DNA of 64,000 bases from Augochlora pura (taxonomy: Eukaryota > Arthropoda > Insecta > Hymenoptera > Halictidae), in the NCBI RefSeq assembly GCF_028453695.1, contig NC_135778.1, positions 39,389,985 to 39,453,984 on the forward strand, read 5' to 3'. A program made the position numbers and the translations under genes. The notes below the pieces were generated by a model. That model saw nothing but the letters and a program-made list of their open reading frames with translations, searched no databases and was not told where the DNA came from. Positions 52,401 to 62,970 of this stretch are shown piece after piece (within the stretch, counting starts at the first letter, position 1; every line of letters starts with the position of its first letter).

Positions 52401-55400
52401 AGTTTTTAAAGAGTAGTATCGAATCAACGGAGGGGGAACTTCGTGCCACGCAATTAAGAGCAGAAAACTACAAACGATCTCATTCCGTGGACAGTATCGA
52501 ATTAAAGAAAAAGATCATACAGTTAGAAAATACAGTAATTATTACTTATACTTAACAGTATTTATTATGAAATGTACAGATATTAATATATTTTAAATTA
52601 TAGCTTAAATTGCAAGAAGAAAGAGAATGTACACTTCGACAACAATTACACGAGAGTGAAGTAGAATTCAACAGATCGAAAGAACTTTTGAATACCTTCG
52701 TAAGTTTGGTTTAAAATTATAATACACATTCGTTTGATATATATTCGACGCTAACATCTTTCTCATTTTATATTAAGAAAAATGAATGTAGCATTGAAGA
52801 ATCACTGTTACGATGTGTTTGCAATCAAGTTAAACATGATACGACGGTAAATAGCTTTCAAATTGTTTAATGTAACGTGTAAATCTTAATATTTTTATTG
52901 TCTCGAATTCATCTGTATGTTATAGGCTGCACCTCAGACATTTAAAACATTGGAAAACACTATCAAATCTACCAAACGTGATATACAAGATGTTAAGACA
53001 GAATTTAAAAAATTGGTTTGTATAAATCTTTTGAATATACGCTACATTTACAGCATTTTTAGTTTTATATACAGAACTTGTTATATTTAAAGATAATATA
53101 TTTGCAGATCTATGAAAGCCAATCTAATTTTTGTTCATCCGCAAGACTGCTTATGAATCTAACAGACAAATTGCAAAAATGTGAGGATGAATTAGACAGT
53201 TGTTCTCATGAAATAGAAAAACTTAAAAATACTTTACATTCCAAGAATAAGCTCGTAAGTATAATTTTCATTTACGTATAGAAAATTTGCAACCCATAAT
53301 CGCAATAGTAAAAAAAATTTTCCTTCCAGATAGAAGATAGAGATAAAATGATCGAAATTCAAAAAGAGGCGATTGTAATGTTGCAAACTGAGATAAAGGA
53401 ACTTCATCAGAAACTACAGGAAAAGGTATGTTAAAAAGGATTTAATATAATTACCAAATTTCTCGTGTCGGTGTATCTTTTTGTATAACTTTTATATTTT
53501 TACGAAAAATTCACATTTTGCATAAAAACACTACACATATGTGTAGGATTTAATTATATAAATTTTCTCGAAAAATAATAATCCTGGGGATGGCGAAGGT
53601 ATTAAAGTGAGTTTAAAATAATTTTCGAATTTATATTTTAGTCGAAAAAGTTTATTTTTGATATTACAGAATAAACTAGTGTTAGATAAAGCTACGAAAA
53701 AATTAAGTTAATTTTATGAGTATTGTTCGTATACAGAGTGTATCAAAGTTATTGTAACTTTGGAAAATGAGGCATTCCCAAGGTCATTTGAAGTAATTTT
53801 TTCCTTAGCGAAAATATAATCCGAGACTTTCTATTGCATTTTCGCTAAGGAAAAGCTTACTTCATGCGACCCCAGGAAACCCTCGTTTCCAGGAGTTACG
53901 GTAATATACATATATCGCCGCTAAAGTGGTAATAGAGTTCGGCTATTTTACAATTTTTATTATAAGTACATTTATACATATATTGTGTAATCAAGAATCT
54001 TCAATAACTAATCCACAAGAACATGAAAATATTGGCAGAACTTGATATAAAGGTGTGTATATTATACAAATAATAATCGTAACAGAATATTTTAAATATT
54101 TCTTCCCAGATTGATAATCAGGATCAAATAATTACCCAGTATGAAAAAGAGAAGAAACAACTGTTGAAACAGGTATTTATGCATATATTTTTTAAATTAA
54201 TACCACGCTACTTGTATTCCTTAACGTTATAATTGAGCAATAGCTTTAAATTTCAATGTCATTTTCAACTATAATTATTATAGATTCACTACCTACGGTG
54301 AAGACGTATTTTTCGCGTCAGGCAATACACGGAATATTGATCAAATGAAAGTAATTTTGTGTGTACTTTTCAGAATGAACTTCAAAGTCAAACTATAGGA
54401 CATTTGCAAAATGCAGTGGTAGAAGCTAAACGATCTATAGATCAAATGGGGCACAGAACTATGAGCGATGTGAGTGATCAGTGGTCAACAATTTCATCTT
54501 CCATGTGTAGTCATGGGAATGTGCATGATGTTTAAAAGTTTAAGGTTGAATTGTAAATATGCATCTGTGCAATTTTCCAGAAGTTGCACAGTTTTTTTTG
54601 CAACGAAACAGTAACCGTCAGTGAAAGTTTCATTTAATGTATTATTTAATTTATTTTATTGATCGTTAAAAAAAAATTGTTTAGTAATGAAAGTAACTAT
54701 ACATTTTAGTTTGTATTATAATGGAATTTGAAGAATCAAATTCAGATAATATATATCACAATATGTTATGTATAGTACATATATTTATATAGTATATTAT
54801 AAATATTGTTAATCTTGATCTTGTACATATTGTTCATTTGAAGCTAGATATTACCTGAATTTATATATCCATGTCTAAAAGAACTGTAATTTGTAGTATC
54901 TGTATATGTAATTTATTAACAAAGATTGTTAATATTTTTTTGTTGTAATAAATAATCAACTAAGTAACATGCATGTATTGTGTTCCATGTTTTTGAATTA
55001 ACATTTTGTCCTCTTGTATTCCGAATACAGTGTGTACTTTTGATTGTTCCCTGGTGGAACAATGATATAACAAACTGAAGTTTGTATTTGAAACGTAAAT
55101 GTGACGTGGTTTGTTCGTTTTTAAGAATTATTTAACAGAAACACGATTAAAACACGATTTACAGCTTCAGGAAAAATGTGAAAATATTCGTATACTGACA
55201 GTGTATATGGATGAAACTCAAAGTCAATACAATGAATGTTTCGCCGAGGTATGTTAGATTTCCTTTGACTTGTAAATTAGTGTCGATAATATATATATAA
55301 ATATATTCTATATATATTCTAATATGAAACTTGTATTTATGTAAAGGCTGCTAAACAAGAGAAATTAATGGAACTACAAAGGGAATCGATTAATCAACTT

Positions 55401-58342
55401 CAACGAAAAATTTCTTACATAGAATACAATAATTATTTAACTATTACTTCTATCCATATTATGCATTATTCTATGATAAGATCAATACAGGTAGTTTTAT
55501 TATTTATCTGCACGTTTTCAGTTAATAAAGAAATATACTTTCTACACAGTATTTCATTGCGTGTTAATGGTTTAAGCGTAATTAGTAAAATAAATATAAG
55601 TTAATGTAAAATATTTACGATCTGAGAAGATATTAATAACTCTTAATTACTCTAATTTAGGAACAATTAGAAGCTCGTGTGAACGATATACAAACTTTAA
55701 AGCACAAGGTATGATAAAGTACTGTTATGAATGAAACTTATTTGCAAACTATTCTTATTAAAAAAATGTGCTAATTTTATTTTTGATAGATTGACTCCTT
55801 GGTACAATCAAATTGTTGTACGAAAAACAAGTATTCCAGCATGAAAAAATTGTGGCAGATAGCAGAGGAAAAACTAGAAGATATGAGGTAGTTAAACAAA
55901 ATTTTAATGATACAATGATGTTAATATTGAAATGTAATTATCTGTTTAATCATTTCAGAAAATTAGTTTCGAAATGCGAACAGAAAATAAAACTTAACGA
56001 AGATAAAGAATGCCAGTGCTCGATAGAAGTTGCTAACAAAGGCTGCTCTACGCAGGATGCAATTGATTTCAATAATACAATGTCTGATAACATGGTACAA
56101 TATAAGGACTATTTACAAGAACATGAGTTACAATCAGAGATAGACACGTTAATTAGAGAAAATGGAGACATGAAGAAGCAATTGGAAAAATACAAGTTGG
56201 ATTTCGATATAATTGATAAGGAATTGAAAATAGAACGGGAAAATGATACCTATGCTCAGCGAATTTCATTTGAATTACAAAAAATGAGAGACACCGAATG
56301 TTGTCTACGTTATGAGAATGAACAATTGAAATCTGATTTAAAGAAGAGAACGAGAGAAGCAGAAAATTTAATTGTTACGGAGTTGGAAGACAAACAAACA
56401 CAAGTATTTATTTATAAGTAGACGCTTTATTAATTATTTTAAATCATAGATACTTTGATAGATTAATTTTTCATTTTCAGATTAGTAATTTTTACAAACA
56501 AATTAAGAATAATGAAATTATTATGAAAAGACAAACTGAAACTATTAAAGAACTTAAAAAAGATTTATTTAGGAGTAACATCCAGGCTCAAGAGTATTTA
56601 ACAGAGTTAAATGACGCATCGGAAGAGATGTCTGCTCTACACAATAGAATACAATCCTTGAAGAACATGCTGATAGAAAAGTCAAACAATATGACCAAAT
56701 TGCAAGCAGATTATGAAATACTAAAGGTGCCCTTAAATATAATTAAAAGAACAGAATATTTAATACTTAAATTCTCAAATCTAAACATATGTTTACAAAA
56801 GTGAAACATTTCGCTATAGTTCAAAAATTTTTGTTTTAGAATGATAATTCTATATTGAAGATGGAGAACAATGCATTTGAAAATAAATCAAAGGAAGATG
56901 TGTGCATGTTGAAAAATAAGGTATAAAATTTTATAAGCGTAATGTTTAGCACTTAATAAATTACATATTTATTTTAGTTGAAAGAAATTCAGAAACAATT
57001 GTATTGCACCGAAATGAATTATAACAGAGTCACAGCGGACTTTCACGAGATACAGGAACAATTGGTAAAAATGACAAAGCGTGAAGCTGATTTACAAGAA
57101 TATTTGACAAATATGGTAATTATCATTTTCATGTATTGATTAAAGCAATAGTGTTATATATAATTAGGCGAATGTTTATTTATTACTTCAGGAAAAGGAG
57201 TATTGCTCGAAAATATCAAATATGGAAAATGAAAATGCTACTCTCACAGACTGTTTAAATAAATTCAAGGATGAGATTCAAGGGAATTACTTATCCAACA
57301 GTGATGATCATTGTAAACTCCAAGACATTTGTAAATCCTATGCAGAACAATTAGATATTTTGCAACAACAAGTTAAATAAATTAATTTAATTTTCAAACA
57401 TACTTGTGTTTACTATTAAAAATAATAATTTATTGCATTTGTTGTATTTTTAGGTTGAGAAAGAACGAGAAAAATTGAAAGACTGCATGGAAGAAAACTG
57501 TCTCCTCGTAAAGGAAAAAGCCATGGTGGAACAAAACAATTGTGAAATTATTTCCGAGTTACAAGAAACGCATAAGTCATTGTTAGAACTTAGAAAAGAA
57601 TGTCAACTGAAAAATAAATCTCTTGCTTGTATATCAGCGGAATTAACGGAAACAGCCAAGAGTAGATCAGAACTTTGCAGTCAGTCACAGTACATAGTCT
57701 CTTGCATTCGTATGTGGATGATGGAACAACGAGGCTACGTGAACAAACTCAGTTCCAAATTGAAGTGTCAGCAACAACAGTTACGAGAACTTGAATTTGA
57801 GAAAAAGCAAGTAGCTTTATTGTCTGTTATCACAAACATTATTTCAATCATCTAGTTACGTTCATCTCATTAAACTCGTTGAACATTTTATTGTAGAGCT
57901 CTCTTAGAAGAAACAAAGAAATTGAAACACTTATTAGTTCAAAGATCGAAACGGATGAATAGATACTGTGGAAAGAATATTAAAAACGTTTGTATCGGAT
58001 GCCACATATTGCCTTCAACCGGCATACAAAATTCTGGCACACTAATTTCTACAAATTCAAAACATTTATACCCACAAAAAGTTAGTAAATTCTTAAACAT
58101 TAATTTCAATAAAGTTTTAATTTTGACGTTTTTTTTTTATCTAGAAATCGAATCCTACTAAGGCAACACGACGCATTTCGACGTATGGCCATACTTGGTT
58201 TTTTCCAAAAATGAAATATTTGACAAACGAGCTTCGAAAAAGTAATGTAGAATACGAAGAAAATTTCTGTAACAGAGGAAGCACTGATTCGGCATTAGAA
58301 GAAAGTCGCGATTGCGGTTATCAATCGTCTGCCAGCAAATGA
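46803..58342 (+). CDS. Very large coiled-coil protein of unknown function, about 1,850 aa in its longest model, about 41 exons
   Basis: I traced in-frame exons 46803-47012, 47111-47293, 47367-47563, 47644-47659, 48039-48118, 48195-48378, 48535-48738, 48819-49001, then (skipping or shortening 49067-49423) 49703-49744 to 54469, and 55126-55248 to 58342. Almost the whole product is charged heptad-type coiled coil rich in Glu, Lys, Gln, Leu and Asn, with scattered Cys (CPCGQ, CQCSIE). The non-coiled C-terminus (last about 125 residues) is basic then acidic, with RRISTYGHTWFFPKMKYL and ending ALEESRDCGYQSSASK. No motor, kinase or membrane domain is visible. Such proteins are often centrosomal, ciliary or Golgi, but I do not recognise the family and assign no function. 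The joining of the three blocks into one gene is an inference from uniform intron phase; it could instead be two or three genes. The splice near 57821/57897 is uncertain. Confidence 0.6.
47644..47659 (+). other. 16-nucleotide microexon
   Basis: The exon lies between ttatag and gtaaat and supplies one base to finish an Asp codon plus CPCGQ. It restores phase 0 after the phase-2 donor at 47563, so skipping it would break the frame with the next exon at 48039. It is the shortest exon in the window. Confidence 0.55.
49703..54535 (+). CDS. Middle block of the coiled-coil gene with an intronic poly(A) short end
   Basis: Twenty-one exons: 49703-49744, 49821-49943, 50383-50481, 50578-50628, 50694-50831, 50905-51000, 51079-51210, 51285-51395, 51474-51569, 51657-51791, 51914-51955, 52045-52128, 52199-52288, 52376-52534, 52604-52699, 52778-52846, 52926-53015, 53108-53254, 53330-53425, 54110-54172 and 54374 onward. 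Every one is a multiple of three and flanked by phase-0 introns. Reading through the last donor (GAT|gtgagt at 54470) ends at a stop 54533-54535, with tail SDQWSTISSSMCSHGNVHDV; AATAAA follows at 54947-54952. Splicing at that donor instead continues to 55126 in frame. The first exon has no ATG in frame; the first in-frame ATG is in the second exon, which argues that this block is internal to a longer gene. Confidence 0.6.
53747..53903. repeat. Palindromic MITE-like repeat in an intron of the coiled-coil gene
   Basis: Two arms of about 73 bases, 53747-53820 and 53831-53903, are inverted, diverged copies joined by a loop of about 10 bases. The inner ends share TTTTCCTTAGCGAAAAT exactly, and the outer parts share TGGAAA.GAGG and TGAAGTAA. 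The outer flank TACAGAGTGTATCAAAGTTA is like insect DNA-transposon ends. A related single arm is at 8053-8105 in the SLC7 intron, about 70% similar by eye. No coding capacity. Confidence 0.65.
54947..54952 (+). terminator. Intronic poly(A) signal giving the 54535 short end
   Basis: AATAAA followed within 40 bases by TG-rich sequence (tgcatgtattgtgttcc), between the stop at 54535 and the next long-form exon at 55126. Confidence 0.5.
55126..58342 (+). CDS. 3' block of the coiled-coil gene
   Basis: Exons: 55126-55248, 55347-55490, 55661-55708, 55790-55887, 55959-56403, 56481-56726, 56840-56920, 56978-57115, 57192-57371, 57454-57821 (or 57810), 57897-58080, 58145-58342. The intron 55888-55958 (71 bp, phase 2) has to be removed to keep the coiled-coil frame; the long unspliced open frame here reads through it and is misleading. 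The 57371 donor GTTAAA is weak. The junction into 57897 keeps the long C-terminal frame only with a donor at 57822 (TTATT|gtctgt); using the better-looking donor at 57811 gives a short end SSLRRNKEIETLISSKIETDE. Stop at 58340-58342. Confidence 0.6.
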
Positions 58343-58387
58343 GATCAATAGAAAACATTTTGTTTGATCGAATTAAAATGATGATGC

Positions 58388-58393
58388 TTTTAT
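58388..58393 (-). terminator. Probable CFAP119 poly(A) signal
   Basis: AATAAA on the minus strand, about 67 bases after the CFAP119 stop and only 46 bases after the stop of the convergent coiled-coil gene, so the two 3' UTRs probably overlap. Confidence 0.4.
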
Positions 58394-58459
58394 TACACTA
58401 TCTTTGAATTTTCTAATCTAGCGTTATAATTATAACTATTAGTAGGAATATGTTCGTTT

Positions 58460-59431
58460 CTACAATTGATTTTCTTGAATCCAACTCACCGAGGTATCTA
58501 AACTTATAGTGAAATGATAAATTTCATGACACAAGATATGTAATAATACAAGATTTTCCAAAAATACTTCATTAAATATTTCGAACACACGTTTACATTC
58601 TGTCATAGAAAAAGCTTCTATACTGTCTGGAGGATTCTGAAACGAAAAATCGATATATGCATGAAATAATTATATCATAAACAACATTTTTTTTAAAGTG
58701 ATAGCAATATTATAAAAGAGTACAAACTAGTACAGCATGCACCAAAATACTGTCACGAAAATACTGAAACACTTCTTCGGCTGTACAACGTGGATTAGAA
58801 AGGAAAAATAAATGCGTTAAGTGGACAACTCCTAAAATGACTGAGACGGCTTTCTCTGTGAAAGAATAGAATCTGAAACATGATTAATATTTATTTGTAT
58901 TCGTCAAACAAGAAAAATTATATAGTAATACACCAATAAATTTATACCTCGCAAATTTGAAAAATTCCCACAATACTTTGGCAAAAATGTGATTACTTTT
59001 TCCTTTATACTGATGCAAGAATACTCTGTCTATAAAAGGGTATAACTTTCATTCAGAACATAATTAATACTTAATAAGACATTAGAGCATATCTGTAGTC
59101 ATTTACCAAAGAAAGACAGTCCCTCAATTTTCTGACATTTCTTCAAATAAATTATATGTTCTTCGGTAAAATATTTCCAAATGCAAACTTTTGGCAATGG
59201 CGGTGTAACATACTGATCATAGACTGGGTTTTTTGGATGAATCCATGCTCCACATAAATCGTCATAATTTACATTTATTTGAGGAAGTATGTCCGAGTAG
59301 ACCTTTCGCGGAATTTGAATTTTAATGCTTGGTATTACGCGTTCCGATAGGGTACATGATTTAATGTGAATTATCGATTCCAGATTATCCGTTATATTAT
59401 CATCATCTGCTATTATAAATTTATTCGACAT
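58460..59431 (-). CDS. CFAP119: CFAP119/CCDC189-like cilia- and flagella-associated protein (242 aa, 4 exons)
   Basis: Minus-strand exons: 59431-59107, 59029-58948, 58872-58728, 58636-58460, all in frame. The C-terminal half resembles vertebrate CCDC189/CFAP119: FYSFTEKAVSVILGVVHLTH, then CTAEEVFQYFRDSILVHAV, NPPDSIEAF and a final helix with HEIYHFTISLD, matching the vertebrate order (..VEECYRYFTSVLFCHGV..RRPPFSIDLF..LSLTY). In vertebrates the protein belongs to motile cilia and sperm flagella; in Chlamydomonas FAP119 is linked to the central apparatus. The N-terminal 80 residues are lineage-specific, with DDLCGAWIHPKNPVYD. In an insect the likely site of action is the sperm flagellum. The identification is from remembered motif order and is good but not certain. 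It converges with the coiled-coil gene, 117 bases away. Confidence 0.68.
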
Positions 59432-62400
59432 TATTCTAAATTACTGCGTTTTACTATTATCTATAATTGTACGAACATCGCACATATAAAGCTGTTAAAC
59501 TATCGAATTCATATATATGTAACAAAAGTCGCAAGTAATAATACTAACATATTGCAATGATTTGTAAAGTGTGTATGAGTTGGTAACCATGTTGTCGATG
59601 AACTGCTAATTTTCTTTTTACTTTGAAAAGAGTGTGAAATATTTAAGGATGTTTTTTTTTTAACGAATTAACTTACTTAACATAATTTAGGTGGTATTTG
59701 ATCTTATTCGCGTATAAATAACAGACATATTTATATGCGATATTTTTGGACGAGAGTGAACAGTGAATGTGACGAAGCCGATAATAATATTCACAAGTTT
59801 ATTCTTTTTCTTGTGTAATCATTTATAATTTATCATGAATTATTGAATAAAATTAATATACAATATATTTCGGAGCAAAAATTTGTTATACATGTTTACA
59901 AACTAAGAAAAGTAAATACATAGGTAGTTAGCAGCAGGAATGGCCTACTATCTTACAAGATGTTTTGCGTGCCAAAAATTCATCATACATTGTATATTTT
60001 AAATGTATATTATTACTAATATTAATATTATTAATAATAATCAATTTACCATTAATATTATCATTATTACTTATTACCATTAACATTACTTATTATGTAA
60101 ATCATATTAATTATATATGATTTTATAGTATAATCGTATTTATATATTTATATATATATTTATATTTATAACGAACACCGCCCATTACTACTAGAATTAC
60201 AAATGGGAGTTCACCAAATCTCTCTCTCTCGCTCTTTCTTTCTCTCTCTCTCTCACTCTTTCTCGTATTCTCTCGCGCGCGCTCGTTCTCTCTCTCTCTC
60301 GCTCTCTTCCTTTTTTTCGATAGATCTGATACTCAAAATAGATGATATATCTTCGAATGAAACGTGATACACGCATTTTTCTAAATTAATCACTCAGGCA
60401 AAATGTTCGTCCTGCATAGTTCACCTCCCATTCCATAATAGTGGCATTTTTCCATCGTTTTACGTTCCATTCAAATTCAATGCGGACACATTCATGGTGT
60501 ACTTATATTTTGGATTATGGTACATATCTGCAAGCAAAAAGTTGTGCGCTCCTACAGTGATTTATAAAACAAATTATATTTGAAAAAAAAAAGACAATGT
60601 GAAATTTGTACTTAATTTACAAAGTTATTTGTTGTAAGAGAAGAACAAAATAGACTATAAATATACAAACTAATAAACGTTTATTGTTCAATATTTGCAC
60701 TTATGAAACTTTAAAGTAACCATTAAAATTTGAAACAATTAATATTTCAGAGAACAGTGTGTAAATGCAATGAATTACATAGAAACCATCGATACAGGTT
60801 TTTAGTAACACATCTTCATTATCAAGAGGTCACTGAAACTAGCTAAGATTGATTGTTAGAGCAGCATTAACTAGTAACAACGTTCCTCAATAGTCGCACT
60901 TTTGTTACTCTAAGGTCAAAATATTTATATACTTCACAGCGTTAACTATCGTTGGAAATACATGTCAATGTATATTGATGTATGATTAGAGGTCTTAAGT
61001 TTATTTGTAATACTTATTTCGTCGATTTCGACTCGATTCTCTAATGACTTGCGAAGATACACGAGCAAGGTCCTCACCTCACAAATCCAGAAAACTTTAT
61101 AACTCAGAAATTATAACAGAAAAGATTGAAGGCAAAAATTAACTACACATACATATGTTCTTAAAATTTGATGGTCACGTTAAAAAAAACCTACAACGAT
61201 GGTTTAATGTAAGCCAAACAGGATATTCTATGATGAAGTAATTTAAATTACACTTAATCATGCTTATAAGTAATTATGATTAACTGTGATATTAACTTAC
61301 CTAGGAGGTGTTTCAAATAAATCTAACGTGTAGTTGTAAAAAAAGAACACTTTTCATACTTGAATTATTCTTTGCAATTTGAAAAATTGTGACAACTAAT
61401 TGTACTTTACACTTAACACGCTGTTACAAATAGTAATTTCTAAGTTGTTTTGTTCACTTTCAACACTTAATTTACATAGAAAGAAAATTTTATATAAAAT
61501 CTATTATCTATGAAGAAATGGAAACATGAAAAATGAATCTATGGAAAAGCTACATAATTTAGCTAAGAGAAAGTAAATGGTTGATGTAAATAATAAATAG
61601 CAATAGCTGGAATTTTTTTTAATGATATCTGCAAAAATTACGACACTCAGACAAATGTGTTTATTAAAGAACTCAAGAGTTGCATTAGTTAAATCAAAAA
61701 GACTCAACTTTTGAATAAGAAATTAACATTTCCTTTAATGTCATTTTGAGATTTACAGTAACAAGGTGGTGTAAATATTTTACAAGGATTATTTACTTTT
61801 GCATCTAACAATCCACTATATAATTTATAACGTAAAAATAATTACTATGTAAATATTAATTAAATAAAAATTAAGAGAAATAAATGTAGTAAGCAAAGTA
61901 TATAATATTTATGAACATACTACAGGCATCACTATTATGTGGCTGAATCTTGCAAAATTCAAAATATAAAGTATTGTAACGAATGTGTATACATATTTAC
62001 TCACAATATGGTGTAAATAATAAAGCATGACTAAAATTTTTGCAACAATATCATAATCGCGATAAAGTAAGAGTATAAAATTATGTTGAACGTTTACAAA
62101 TAGAAAAAAGAAAGTATCAAATACTTAAACTGCGCACTAGTATTTAATGCAATAATTACTCTAAGCTATGTGAGATACAATAATTGTATAAGGAAATTCT
62201 TATATAAATATGATATTCTCTTATTTTAAAAAAATATTTGTTAAATGCCAAAATAGTTGGAATTTATAAGTTTTCGTGTATAGTAAAGTAACGATTGAAC
62301 TTGCGTATGTTACTAAAACACGCTTTATAATTGATTCCTTAATTAATGGAAAATACTATTTTTTTTTTTAATAACGTCACATACAAGAAGAAACATATTT

Positions 62401-62970
62401 ATTTACCGAGTTTTAAGAATTTTATAAATTCTTTTATAACAGCATCTTGTTTATGCAAAATTCTTTTTTGTATTATCAATTAATATATATATGTATAGAT
62501 ATATATATAAAATAAAGATTTAAGGGGAAAAATACGGTTTCAACTTCTAACTTTACTTAATAAATACAAACATTGAAATTAATCGGGAATATATGCAATA
62601 AAAATATTAGTTTTAACAAAAAAAAAGATGAACTACAGAAATATTTATGCACATATTCCGCAATCTAATACATATTTTCTCATCAAAAACCCATAAATTG
62701 CAGACTTTTAACCTAGTTAATATCAAATCTGTTTCCACTGAAAAGCCATCAATCCTTTCTCCTTATACATTTTTGCATTATAAAAATATCTAGACATAAT
62801 GTATTATTATATTAAACATTGAACCCATAACATATATGATGCATATATCAATTGGTTTGTGACTGCTCAATAGATATTACTTCCAGTATTATCGATCACC
62901 AAGGTGACCAATTGTGACTAATATAAAAATATATACCAATACAGTATTTAACACGTACAGATTTGGGTAA
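59432..62970. other. CFAP119 upstream region and Rab5 3' UTR/intergenic DNA
   Basis: Nothing coding is visible in 3.5 kb. Near 59579-59596, 150 bases upstream of CFAP119, GTAACC-AT-GTTGTC has one good and one poor X-box half. A strongly AT-rich block of (TAATA)-type repeats occupies 60000-60170, followed by a CT-rich tract. From about 60.4 kb to the Rab5 stop at 62971 the sequence is AT-rich and probably includes a long Rab5 3' UTR on the minus strand. Confidence 0.45.
60217..60312. repeat. CT/GA-rich low-complexity tract
   Basis: Nearly pure pyrimidine: many CTCTCT runs with CG steps (TCTCGCGCGCGCTCG) in the middle. On the minus strand it is a dense set of GAGAG motifs, the binding site of GAGA factor in flies. 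It could be plain microsatellite DNA or a regulatory GAGA tract. Confidence 0.8.

Noticed and set aside
55813..56421. 202-codon continuous open frame
   Set aside because: Its first 49 codons cross a 71 bp intron; the real exon 55790-55887 is in a different frame and joins 55959 by a phase-2 junction.
59579..59596. Full RFX X-box upstream of CFAP119
   Set aside because: Only one half (GTAACC) fits; the second half matches 3 of 6 positions, so it was not listed as a site.
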